NCBI GenBank assembly: GCA_002104985.1
Contig: MCGO01000021.1
Span: 310,001 to 374,000, forward strand
DNA length: 64,000 nt
Direction of reading: 5' to 3'
Source: Rhizoclosmatium globosum
Taxonomy: Eukaryota > Chytridiomycota > Chytridiomycetes > Chytridiales > Chytriomycetaceae
Positions 41,012 to 51,637 of the stretch are shown here, in pieces. Numbering within the stretch: the first letter of the stretch is position 1; the number at the start of each line of letters is the position of its first letter. The notes below the pieces were generated by a model. It saw only the letters and a list, made by a program, of their open reading frames with translations, made no database searches and had not been told where the DNA came from. The position numbers and the translations under genes were made by a program.

Positions 41012-43995
41012 ATGTGCTCCAGCAAGAAAGATTCCCCAATGCCCACTCAGCCATCCGCAGCACTGAGCGGAACGTACCAGTTTCCGCCAGCGCAAGCTAA
41101 GAAACCATGTCTAAAACGCACCGGAAGTTCGGCCAAAGGAAATGGGAAACAGTTGTCGGAATCTGAACAGTCTTGTGCTCCGCCAGCAACAGATTTCCCA
41201 TACAGTCTCAAAGGAATCAACCATGGAATCACTTGGATACTAGACAGCACAAAAAACAACTTGGCCGTGAGAACTGAACCCCAAAAACGAGTTTCCTTTT
41301 CGCGAGATGTTCTAGGCTCTTCAAACGCGCAACCAAGAAGCGCCTCGACTGAAACGAACTACGAGAGCGGTTGTGAGAGTGATGATGAAGATGTGCAAGT
41401 TGGCCCCTCGCGTAATAGTCCCACAAGAAGTCTGAGACCCATCAATCCAAAAATCAAGTACAGAGAGGTCAGTTATCAACGTTAGGAATACGTGTAACTA
41501 AATAATGATCCAAAAGCTTACTATTGATGACCCGTTGCCTCACGAGACCAGTTCTAGAAAGCAGTTACCGACCATTTCCAAGAATCGCAACCCCAACTCG
41601 CCAAACACACAGTTACAAAAAAGTCTTCCAGTCCCATTGCTGTCTCTTCCGATGCAGAGCTCTCCAGAACCATCCGAATCTGATCGAGTGTTGATACCCG
41701 AACAACTGACCACTTCCTTTCTTACGTCAGTTATGTTCAGAAATAGCCCATGTCCAGAACCTGTTTGGGTCTCGTCCGGAGACTTACCCAAGCCAGTAAT
41801 CAAGCGCCAGTCGTTTGTGTCACGTTTCTTCTTTGGAGATGGCTCAAGGAGTAGTGATGAAGAGGATGTTGATGCTACCGCCGTGAACTCTCCCGAACGA
41901 AACCAAAACCTTTCAACATCAGAAACATCTATCGAACCTAAAATTTTGGAGCATCTCGGTGTATTAAGCCCTGTTTCAACTGATGATGACTCTCATTCGT
42001 CCTCCATCACTCTAACTGAACTCTCACCACCACTTGACAATAACCGTGCTCTTGAATTCGAAGTTTCTTCGACCTGTACCAGTGACTCTGAGTCCATTCC
42101 CCGCGTGTTCGCCGTCCCAAGCACAAAATACCAGAACATTCTCAAACCGCGACCTTTGACAACTCTAGCCAACTCTGTTCCAGCAACTCAGACACTTCTT
42201 AATGTCTTCCGGTCAACTACTCCTGAAGTCAATCATTTCAGGCTTGCAAATGTCGACTGCCTTGCGGGTGACGAAAGCACAATATACGGCCAACCATTGC
42301 CTCATTTTTTGAAACTAAAGCCAGAACCTCATAAACCAGACCTCTTTGACCTCAGTTCACCCAAGATCTCCTCTCCACAGCTTCCAGCTCCACCAACAAA
42401 CTCGGTACTTCACCGCCGCCAACAAAGGTTCAGCCAAATGATTTCGGACTACTCCAAAATCGACCAAAACAAGGCCCAAGATCCTTTCGAGTCACTTAGA
42501 ACCACTCCCCCGTCAACAGCAAGCCGCGTCACTTCATGGTTGGCAACAACATCATTAAAGACAGCAACCAAAGCCGTAAATTGCGCAAATTCCGTTTCAA
42601 ACACTGCCGTCGCTGCAACTGGTTATGTCACAGGAAATCCCACAGTTTTGGTAGACGCGCGGGATTCTGTGTTTGGAACAGCAAAAAGTATTGCTGGTTG
42701 GGTTTTTAGAGGAAAAACTGCCACGAAAATCATCTCCACTGCTCGCCATGCCGTACCACAAGTTGTCGACCATGCTGTCTCTAAAGTAATCGGCAGCGAA
42801 TGTGTGACTGGAGAGTCAGAACCACTGCTCTCATTCTGGAAGAAACAAGATACATTATTCCCCACCCATGACAAATTTATTGGGGCCAAAGCCGTAGATT
42901 TCTCCCACTTTTACGTGACATCTAAGACTGCTCAAGAGTGCGAGGATGTTGTGGAAGGCGAGGAAGAGTTTGAGGGCGGTGAATTTCGTCCCGCCAATTG
43001 TAAATCCCGTGTCGAATTTCGCAACGTTCCTTCCTTCAGCTTTTCTTCAGTTGCTGGTCCCTTAGACGCTCTTTACTCTGTCGGTGTTGCGGAAGGATTG
43101 TTGCAGCAGTTCAGAGGAGAGCTGTTCTCAAATCGTAAGGACGGATTCAAATGGCTGGGAAGCGGATACGGAGCCATCGTAGCTGCAGTTATGGCATTAA
43201 AGCTTGGTCAACCAGGACTGACTTCTGCAAGGAAACTGTTTGAAAACATTCACAATAGTTCCAGAACCAGGTAAGCTTATTTTCCCCTTTCCCAACAATA
43301 TCAATTCGGCTAACTTCAAAAAACTAGTCTGCTTGGCTCATTTGGTCAAATGTCAGACCTGTTGAAGCGTGAGTTGGAGATCTTGATTCCATCAAATGTG
43401 TATGAAGCGAATCACGACAACCTCCACATTTCCGTGACATTAATGCCAAGTATGGAGAACGAAATCGTCTCTCACTATCTTACCCGTGATGAACTGATTC
43501 AAAGTCTTTTGGCAACGTGTTACCTTCCCGTGAGTCATTGAAATTTTTTTCTCTCTTTTTGGGATTTTGGGAATCTCACACACCCAACCCCACACAGATC
43601 CTTCACGAAACGCCAATCATTCTCACAAACACCACCATGCGAGTCGAAAGCACAGCTATTGCAGGATCGTTTACAAACCGACTTCCTTTGTACAACTCTC
43701 TCACTGTTACGGTTTCACCTATCCCTGGTGAAGCAAACATCTCGCCATGGTGCAACACGAAATCAGTGTGGAACCACAACGCTGGGGCTGCAGTGTTTGG
43801 TCGGGTCCTGTTGAGGACTCGGATGTTGTCGGGTTTTATGGAAGCTCGATGGAGCTGTTGTTGGAGCAAGAAGGAGGTGGGGAGACTGCGGTGGCGAAGG
43901 AGCGGTTGAAGGGAAAGAGGGACGCTGGTCTCTGGATAGACGAGATCTATCAGAGTGGGCACTTCACCTACTCTGCCTTTGCCGCAATGGTCTAA
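41012..43995 (+). CDS. ATGL-like patatin-domain protein lacking catalytic Ser and Asp
   Basis: About 926 residues, five exons (introns 41469-41515, about 43271-43327, 43530-43599, and 44 nt inside 43752-43795). The N-terminal ~650 residues are disordered, with KPCLKR and the RVxF-type KRVSF (41285-41299), then an Ala/Thr-rich amphipathic stretch. The C-terminal domain follows PNPLA2/ATGL: LYSVGVAEGLLQ, HISVTLMPS, IVSHYLTRDELIQS, NRLPLYNSLTVTVSPIPGE. The lipase motif GxSxG reads G-S-G-Y-G, so the serine is Gly, and the DGG of the dyad reads A-G-S. Both catalytic residues are therefore missing. It probably acts as a lipid-droplet scaffold or regulator (inference). Confidence 0.8.
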
Positions 43996-44254
43996 GAAAG
44001 GTAGATCACGGCTGCCGCGCCTTTTTATTTATTTATTTTTGTTGGGGGTCATGGTTTGACCCAAGGTTGTTTCGTTGAGCCTACAAAGTCCAGTGTGTGA
44101 GATAGCTTGCCAAGTGTGTGAATGTGTGTGAATTGTGTGTTACTGTCCCATATTTCTCTAAAATCTTTTCCTTTTTCCCCATTTAATCATTAATAAATCT
44201 GTAAAATATTAGTTCATTGTTTCTCCTCTTTGTTCTGGAACAAGAGTCCACTTT

Positions 44255-45873
44255 ATGAACCACTCAAACAAACATATGTCCTCATCAACTCCGAGAGAGT
44301 CAACCCAAAACAAGAAAATGAATCAATCCAAAAGCCCACAAGTGCTACATTAAGTTCCCATACCCCACAGAACCACTCAAAACCAGCAACACCACAAACA
44401 CATCCCACAAGCCCAATCCTTCTCCCCACGACTATAAATACTATAAAACCCAGCCATCACCTTTCTTTCATCCATATTACAAACGGCCCAAATCCACCTT
44501 CGCTCGCAGGCGCCATCAGTCTGAACGAAACAACCTTCCGCAATGCAATTGCCTCTCACGCGTCAGGCCATCACCCATTACATCACGTCAAAAAACCAGA
44601 ATCCACAACCCATGATTCTTCAGAAATAGAAGACGCGAGTCATGGACGAGGCTTGGGCAAGAGCTTGAGCGTTGTTGTCAAGGGAACCATTATGGAGAGA
44701 CTATCAGCGATCTCGAAGTCTGTATCGGAGGTGCAGTGACGAGGGCTGTATTTGTACAGGAGGCGGTTGAGCGTGTCGATTTGGTTGGTGATGGGATTCC
44801 AGTTGTTGATGAGGAGACGCAGGTGAAACCCTGCTGAAATCAAAGTGTCGCAGATTCTCGTTGGGAAGGTCTGAAACAGTTGTGGTGCAGGGCATCAAGC
44901 TGATGAGTCGTCATTGCAATTGAATAGCAGAGAATACAACAGCACCAGTTGTGATTATAGCGACACCAGTAGTGGAACGAGAATCTGTACTGATTGAAGT
45001 CCCTGTTTCTACGATGATTGAGTGAAACCAGTTGAAGTTGTTCCCTGGTTGAAACTAGCTCTGGTGATACAGCATCTGTTGAGCCAATTTCAGCACCGAT
45101 TGAGTCAATTCCAGCAATTATTCCGCAAGTTCCAGATATTTCAAGTGACTTGGATAACCATCCATCAATTCCACAAGTTCTTGATACTGAACCAAATGTT
45201 GGAAAGGAAGATACACTCAAATCGGACATTACCGTGCACGAAATCTCGCTCTTGGCTGACCACGAAACTCATGAAAACGGCCAAAGTGCATTCAATGATG
45301 TATTAGAAACGACTGCTCCAATAATACCAGGAAACAAAGAGCTACACCCCCACCACCTGTCCCCCTCCTCCCCACGTCCCCTTCCCTCAAAGTAACATTA
45401 CCACTTCTCATGACCACATCATACAACCTCCAACAAATGGGTCCACCACCCACAGGGACATCCCACAAACGGCGCCTCGAAACCCTCGGAATCTTCCTCC
45501 CAACACTCTCACAAAAATCCACTGCTGCTCCCACAACAAAACCACGCCATCGATTCGCAATCTCGAATAAACCACACCCAATGTCGCGTCCTGGCAACAC
45601 CGCTTTCCACACCCGTTCCACAAATACCAAGGCGATAACACGGTACGTCATGAAGGGCATATGTTTGGAGACCCGAGTGCTGTGATGGACGGTGCGCAGC
45701 GGAGTCCTGGGTTTCGCGTTTTGCAGAAGGATGGACGGGTTGGATTTGAGTTGGCACCGATGGCTGCTTTGGGGTGGTTGAAACGGATTGGAGGGGAAGG
45801 GAAGGAGAAGCGTGTTAATTTTGGGAGTGGGCCGAGAGGGAGGGAGGGGTTTGTGATTGGACGACCGAAATAA
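44255..45873 (+). pseudogene. Low-complexity coding-like locus with broken frames
   Basis: A chain of open segments in shifting frames: MNHSNKHMSSSTPRES, HTPQNHSKPATPQTHP to GKSLSVVVKGTIMERLSAIS, EAVERVDLVGDGIPVVDEE, ENTTAPVVIIATPVVERES, SIPAIIPQVPDISSDLDN to LSPSSPRPLPSK, MTTSYNLQQMGPPPTG, and finally RVLQKDGRVGFELAPM to EKRVNFGSGPRG. Codon use and composition look protein-coding on the + strand. Candidate introns bridging some segments are only 29 nt, shorter than any well-supported intron here. It may be one disordered-protein gene damaged by missing bases, or a pseudogene. An RVxF-like RVNF is in the last segment. No function assigned. Confidence 0.35.
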
Positions 45874-46007
45874 AAGTTGAGTTAACATTTAGAAGATTGA
45901 AGTCGATTGGAGGAATCCGTACGCCAGTTTTTTGAGTGCTTCATGCAATATGATTCCATCTTACAATAATAATTTTATTATCACATCACGATTCATGCAA
46001 CACCCAA

Positions 46008-47114
46008 CTCAAACAGTTTGCAGCCATGACTTCACCACTTCAATATTCTCTGATGGCGCCTTCTTTTCTTTGTATATAGCTTCAATCTTGTCCCCAGCCA
46101 ACTTGTTGAGCAATTTCAAGTCCTCCGGTGAGGAATATCGATTGACGAGTCCGCAGCGGCAACAGCAGCAACAGTATTACTCTTCTTGTTGTTGACAGGA
46201 GACTTTACATCCTGAGCAGGTTGATCCAACAAGACACGAGTCACTTGACGCAGTCCATACCACGCGCGCAACGAGCCCCCACCCGTTCTGTCACTTCCAC
46301 AGCACTACAAAAGTATTTGAGAGCAACCGGATATTTCCCGAGTGTCATGTTGAGTTCGGCGTACCGAATGTGGTAGAGAAAATTGAATCCACCGAGAATC
46401 ATGCATTCTTCGAGAGCAAAAGCAGCTTGTTGGAACATGTTTGCACGGAGGTACAGGTTTGAGAGAGTTGTCCAGGCTTCGAGGTCGGCGTGGAAGTGGT
46501 CTAGGTAATGAACGAGGGTAGTGATGGCGACGTTTGACTTTCCTAAGGAGATAATGAAGGGTATTAGTGGTAGAAAGGAGGGTTGGATAAAGTGGGTTGT
46601 TACCTTGGTCAATAAGCACGGCCACTTTACGTTTTATGATTGGGGCATATGTCTCGTCCTGAGCCAAAGCCTTCTCGTACAGGGCCAAGGCCTTGTCGAA
46701 CTCAGCCTTTGCCTCGAGCAGCATTCCCTGCAACTTTGCGACTCTGAGGGAAGCAAAGACGATGTTCCCGTCCTTGTTTGTCGTAGTTGGAAACTCCTTT
46801 TCAAGGTCGTTCAATCGAATCGCGGCGTCGTCGATTCGTCCCGTTTCGAGGGCGGCGACAAAGACTTGTTCGATCTGCGAAAGGCGCTCGGCCTCGTGGC
46901 CAAACGCGTGCGCCGCGAGCAGAGACGTCCCCGCAACAAACACTTCGTTCGACGACACGCGCCCCGCCGCCTCGCTGCCAAACATCACTCCGCTTTCGCT
47001 GCCCGGCATCACCGCGAGGTCAACGCCGGACCGCACGTACAAGAGCGTGGCCTCGTTGACGGGTTGTGCTGTTGTGGGCCATCTTTTAATACAACAAAAA
47101 CACAACAAATACAT
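46008..47114 (-). CDS. EMC2: ER membrane protein complex subunit 2 (TPR), frame interrupted
   Basis: TPR solenoid of EMC2: GRIDDAAIRLNDLEKEFP, RVAKLQGMLLEAKAEFDKAL, YEKALAQDETYAPIIKRKVA, then after an intron AITTLVHYLDHFHADLEAW and HIRYAELNMTLGKYPVAL. EMC2 is the cytosolic scaffold of the EMC membrane-protein insertase. The C-terminal part (LRAWYGLRQVTRVLLDQP and YSSPEDLKLLNKLAGDKIEA) lies in other frames and needs one extra base near 46283 (in a G5 run) and another near 46145. Such breaks are implausible in a core gene and are probably missing bases. The 5' end is uncertain: the frame reaches an ATG at 47114, only 6 bp from the divergent start at 47121. Confidence 0.75.
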
Positions 47115-47120
47115 CAGAGA

Positions 47121-47955
47121 ATGCCTACTTTCATCCTCATTCGTCACGCTGAGAAACTCACTTGGCCTGCCGGTACTCCCCCAGCCACGATGCAAAGGCC
47201 TTCTACATTGACGACCACCAAGTTTGTACTCTCCGTCAATCAATCGACTTCTTGTTCACTCCCTGTAATACCACTTGTAGCTATCAGGCAAAGGCCTCGA
47301 AAGATCGCATGCACTCGTGGGATACTTTTTACATAGAAAGGAAATGATTGACCTGTATGAATCCGCTCCACTTGCGGCCATTGTGTGTCAAGCCGTAAAC
47401 CCAAATGGCAAAGGAAAATCAGAACGGCCCAAACAGACTATATACCCTCTCTATGAACATCTTAGTTCTACATTGACTCCCGGGGTTGTGACAGGTCATA
47501 TGAGTATGTCATCAAATGCAACACAACAACACCCATCGCGTTCAGCCGCCGCTTCTCTCGTGTCAACAACCTCGCCAGATACCAACATCAAATTCATGGA
47601 ATACACGAAATCCCAATTCGCGGAAATGGTGACTCGGTTGAGAACAGACACTCAGTTTCACGGAAAGACTGTGATTATTAGTTGGTCACATCAAACTCTT
47701 CCTCATCTTGCCCTCGCTCTTGGAGCGTCTCCGAATGTCGTTCCTGCGAAATGGGGCAAACGATTTGATGTCACTTGGGTTGTTCGTGGAAATACCTTGC
47801 AACAATATGCTCAGAAACTGTTGTATGGAGACCAAGATGATGTTTTCAAAGTGAAGGCGGGTGGATGCGTTGGACAGATTGAACAAGAAACTGCAGTCTT
47901 GCTCAATGGTGCATTTGCTGGTAATGACGATGATGGGGAAGATGATGATGAATAG
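47121..47955 (+). CDS. Histidine-phosphatase-like protein, frame interrupted
   Basis: N-terminus PTFILIRHAEKLTW contains the RHxE phospho-histidine motif. YSPSHDAKAFYIDDHQ and, after an intron ending CTTGTAG, LSGKGLERSHALVGYFLHRK follow, then ISWSHQTLPHLALALG supplies the second catalytic His. The tail is acidic. Between TWPAG and YSPSH one base is missing (about 47173-47177: GCCGGTAC would need GCCGGGTAC). Family members range from phosphoglycerate mutases to broad phosphatases; the substrate cannot be told from sequence. Divergent start codons with EMC2 leave almost no promoter, so one 5' end is probably mis-set. Confidence 0.65.
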
Positions 47956-48409
47956 AGTTCAATGGAGACTGTTTTCTAAATTTATGCTTGAAGCTTTTTT
48001 ATTTAGTATTGTTTTAGGAGAGCATCCGATTCTGAAGGAGCATCACATAACGATATCTAATGTCACGCATCTTATGGCTCAATGAACTGCCATTGCTCTT
48101 CATACAAACGATACAGTTAACTCAAGTAGACACATATTTTGAGATCTGACAAATGTAAAACTGTGTCTAACACAATGATGTGATTACAACAGAGTGTCTG
48201 GAATGCTGAGGGAAAGATAATAGTCAACTACTTCATTATAAAGACCAGATTATGTTTACAGTTAACCGTTTGAAGTGACTTTGTTGTCATCAAAGTGATA
48301 TCACAAAAGGAGCCAAATCGAATTCCCGCCGCGCTCTCCAAGCCAAATCGATAAAAATTTCCAAAATTGTTTGACACATCCACCTGACACCCTTTCCTCT
48401 CTCTCAACA
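47956..48409. other. Intergenic region before alpha-3
   Basis: 454 bp, mostly AT-rich, more GC-rich near 48320-48350. No gene or repeat recognised. Confidence 0.4.
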
Positions 48410-49097
48410 ATGGAGCCTCGCAACACCCTCTTCCCAACGCTTAAGCAAATCATCAAGCCTCGATTCAGCGAGCCTTCATTCGCCCAACAGAGCCCTCGTT
48501 CCTCCGATGAATCCTTGTCACCAACAGGATCAGGCCTGGGTCGAGGTGGCTCTGCAACCCAATCACAATCAACAGCAATCGTTGCAGAGTCTGCCACTAC
48601 AGCGCCACCACCACCACCAACAGGAACAACAGCGACAACATCTCAATCTATTCCGCCTAAAGTTCCCTCTCCCGCACACTCTCCCGTACACGACCAACCC
48701 GGTCCTCCTCCATTGGGGCTGCGGACTTAAGACACAACAACAACCACTTAAACAACAAACCAGTTGAATTCCAAGTCCTCCCCATCGCACCTGCATCCTT
48801 TGCAAACCGCCGTCGATCAATTGCGTCTTCAACAAACACGGACGACGACCTTATATCACTGGGAGTGCCCATGCGACGGACAAACAGTGGAACGATTGGG
48901 TCAAGGAAGAGTCTTGGGTCGATGGAGGGTGGAGATTGTCGGCACAGCAGTTGTTGGATGATGATGTGGGTGGACGTGGGATTTATGGGTGGGATGAGGA
49001 AGAGGCTGAACTTGCGAATCGAGAGTATGTTCAGTTTATGAAAACCAAGGGAGTTGTTGTGGGTCGGGTCAAGAGTGTGGCCAACTTTGCAGCTTAA
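48410..49097 (+). CDS. Alpha family member 3, frame interrupted twice
   Basis: MEPRNTLFPTLKQIIKPRFS opens a Ser/Pro/Thr-rich frame. The alpha motif P-V-E-F-Q-V-L-P-I-A-P (48760-48792) with FANRRRSIASS continues one frame away, as SLGVPMRRTNSGTIGSRKSL. The C-terminus GIYGWDEEEAELANREYVQF, then MKTKGV is in a third frame. Both breaks need one added base (about 48690-48730 and about 48915-48945). The C-terminal block is shared with alpha-5, which proves that these segments belong together. No known domain. Confidence 0.55.
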
Positions 49098-49377
49098 GCT
49101 ATGAACTTACTGTGGCGGGTTCGCTCCTTAACTGCTGTTTAAGGGTGTATCCCATCTTGAATCTACCTATTACACCAATGTTTTTTGTTATACTCATTTA
49201 ACCAATCTAGATACCTCAAATTAAAGTTGATATGATTTTATTGAAATGCACACAATTCTAATGAGAGAAAGAGAAGGAAAATAGAAGGAAAAACGGTAAA
49301 AGAAAGAAGAAAGAGGAGGGATACTTTATAGAACATGTGCAAAATGAACCTTGGTCCTGTTGAGAAGAACTCAAGAT
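49098..49377. other. Convergent intergenic region alpha-3 / alpha-4
   Basis: 280 bp between convergent genes, purine-rich around 49260-49320. Nothing further recognised. Confidence 0.35.
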
Positions 49378-49753
49378 TTACAGTTGTAGGAAGGTGGCTA
49401 CGGTTCGCGATCGCCTCTGCGGGATTGGTTGTATCAGGGGAATCTCAGCTTGCTCGACTGGGGTCGTTGAGAAAGTGTTTGATGATGAGAATATTGGCGG
49501 TGCTTGCCATTCGTGAACTGTGACAGGATCTTGAACCAGAAACAACGGCATCGCTGAAATATGAGCCTTTTCTTGCACCAACGAAGGGGCGTGGTTGAAT
49601 AGAAAGCAGGGTGCGGTTGGTACAGCTGTTGCGGCGAGCTTGGTGGAGAGGAGTCATACAGAGAAGCGAGGCTGAGCATTCACGCGGCCTCTTGAAGATA
49701 CGCGGCATGGGCAGACGTTGTTGAGAGTGTTGGTATTGTTGAGTAGCAGGCAT
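49378..49753 (-). CDS. Probable alpha-related protein, frame interrupted
   Basis: MPATQQYQHSQQRLPMPRIF begins a basic Ser-rich frame through SYFSDAVVSGSRSCHSSRMA; about 49470 the coding look moves to another frame reading TPVEQAEIPLIQPIPQRRSR and ending TVATFLQL. The ending resembles that of the 13068 gene (RRSRTVASVFFQ), and TPVE..IPLI.PIP is a weak version of the alpha motif. It is divergent from alpha-5. Low confidence because the frame change is opposite in sense to those in neighbours. Confidence 0.4.
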
Positions 49754-50114
49754 AGTTTGATATCAACTTTTTGATTCAATTGAAGTTGCTTTTCGAGTTG
49801 CAAGATGAACCTGAAATCAATAGCATTTTCGCCTCCTTTTGTTGGGTTGAGTTGAATCTGCTTTGCTGCTTTGTAATTGTCCGGTCCACGCTGAGTTCGG
49901 GTCCGTGTCCGACAAATGGTCTCGACCCCAAAACAACGTGGAACAAAACGAGACCGATCTTAATCAGCAGTTTGACCTCGTGATCTCCACCACCAAACCA
50001 GAACCAAGCATCAAGCGGCAACGAAGAAAAGAGCCACCGACTTGCACATTTAAACCACCTCCTTAATCTTTAATCCATCCATCAACTAAACCACCAAACA
50101 AACCAACATCAACA
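49754..50114. promoter_or_regulatory. Divergent intergenic region alpha-4 / alpha-5
   Basis: 361 bp between two divergent small genes, probably shared promoter. A CCAACAATG-like leader, as in beta-1 and alpha-5, stands before the + start. No specific site assigned. Confidence 0.35.
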
Positions 50115-50596
50115 ATGGACCCAACAATCGAAATGCGCAGATCAAAGTCCCTCAATCGATTCGAGTCGATCGTGAAAGGCCTCGCAAAACTGGGCGTCCG
50201 CAAGAACTCAACCTCTCGCCCTGCCTCACCACATCATCTCGGAGTGGAATCACCCGATCGCACGATCGACGCCCAGTCCCTTCCCTAGATTCAAGCACTC
50301 TGTCCATTTCATCGCGAAAGGCATCACTTGCCGACCAAGCACCCGTCGAGTTCCTTGTTCTTCCGGTCGCACCCGCTGCATTCCAGAAACGGCGATCAGC
50401 GGACCTGACAGTCCCTTCCATGACACGCCGAAGCATGTCGAGTTTCGCGTCACGGAAAAGTGTCGAGAGTTTCAAGTCACTCAAGAATGATGAGGAAGCG
50501 GGTGGTATTTACGGATGGGACGAAGAAGAGGCTGCAAAATACAATCGTGAATACGTTGAATTCATGAAAACGAAAGGTGTTCATGTTTCGTTGTAA
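50115..50596 (+). CDS. Alpha family member 5, frame interrupted once
   Basis: MDPTIEMRRSKSLNRFESIV begins the protein. After about 50210-50280 the frame must move by one base to LDSSTLSISSRKASLADQAP. Alpha motif P-V-E-F-L-V-L-P-V-A-P (50342-50374), then FQKRRSADLTVPSMTRRSMS. The C-terminus GIYGWDEEEAAKYNREYVEF, then MKTKGVHVSL matches alpha-3. This pair defines a second conserved block for part of the family: aromatic-acidic GIYGWDEEEA plus REYV.FMKTKGV. Unknown function. Confidence 0.6.
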
Positions 50597-50902
50597 GATG
50601 GGCGAGCTTGTACTTTCTTTTAGTTTATATCCCTTTTTTACATGTATATCTTAATAGACTGAATAAACAAATCTATGTGTGGAAGAAGATGTGGTTGTTT
50701 CAGCGGCCCTTATTTGGCGGAAATACTGACAAATCATTCGGAACGTGCAACCATAACGACCTATTAAATAAATAATGTATGACGCAATAAGTAATTATGT
50801 ATTAATGGGAAAATCATTTATTAGCCATATTATACTGAAGGCAATGAGCGAAATAAGGGGGCAACGATGCAATGCAATGATAATAGGAAGAAGGAAAAGA
50901 GA
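50597..50902. other. Convergent intergenic region alpha-5 / alpha-6
   Basis: 306 bp, AT-rich with AATAAA-type signals near 50662 and 50766. No gene seen. Confidence 0.35.
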
Positions 50903-51245
50903 TCAGGCTTTAGAATCGATAGCGCCAGTTTCATCAACAGCATGGGTTTCATCGACAGTAAGATCGTGATATCCAACATCAGGTGTCGCAGATCTGAGAC
51001 TCATACTTTTGCGTGATCTCGAACGCTGTCTTGACGCCGAGCGATGACTGTCTCGCTGTATCGTCTGGCTGGAACCATTGGAATCGGGATGAAAACAACT
51101 GGCGGCGTCGCAGGCTCAGGTTTCAGTTTAGGGCTCGCTTGTTGAGGCATTGGCATGCGGTTGGACCTTCTGCCGCTGCCTTCTTTTGCGGCTTATCGGC
51201 AGGAGGGAGAGACGTGCGAGATGGCAGGCGGAAACTGAATGGCAT
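50903..51245 (-). CDS. Alpha family member 6, frame interrupted twice
   Basis: MPFSFRLPSRTSLPPADKP, then (one base missing) GRRSNRMPMPQQASPKLKPE, alpha motif P-V-V-F-I-P-I-P-M-V-P (complement of 51070-51102) and ARRYSETVIARRQDS, then (one base missing) SRSRKSMSLRSATPDVGYHD and an acidic tail ending DSKA. The motif is closest to that of alpha-2. Divergent from GMP synthase with 392 bp between starts. Confidence 0.5.
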
Positions 51246-51637
51246 TTTCGAAAGAGTTTGTTGTTTCTTTTCGACACAGCCTCAAAAGGGGGATCTTATT
51301 TCGCGGAATTGGTTTTTTTGGCAGATGGGGTGGTGAGATTGAGGAATTTCCCCAAGGTTGCCAAGCATCGCAAAAGAACTAATGCAAATATTTTGAGCAA
51401 TATTCATATAGATGCCTGATTAATACTGGATGAATGTGAAGTTCAACGAAATATTGAGGACCTGAGCTACCAACAGTTGATATACCAAAACTAAATTAAT
51501 TCTATTCCTCGATATGAATGCAGATTCGAGAGAGAAGAAGATGAATAAATGCGGGGAAGGTTGAGGCTGGTGTCTCACTCATTCGTTTTTCTTTTTTGCA
51601 GAAAGCAGAAACGAAATCTCTTTCCAACTCACTCGAA
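51246..51637. promoter_or_regulatory. Divergent intergenic region alpha-6 / GMP synthase
   Basis: 392 bp holding both promoters and a short leader of the GMP synthase mRNA. No specific site recognised. Confidence 0.35.

Noticed and set aside
45292..45888. 198-codon open frame on the minus strand
   Set aside because: Antisense to low-complexity + strand segments rich in Pro/Thr; no homology or start context supports it.
46521..47336. 271-codon open frame on the + strand
   Set aside because: Antisense to EMC2, whose TPR sequence is conserved; it also overlaps the start of the histidine phosphatase gene.
48410..51245. Programmed ribosomal frameshifting in the alpha genes
   Set aside because: The same type of break also hits EMC2 and KEX1, which do not use frameshifting; missing bases explain all cases more simply.
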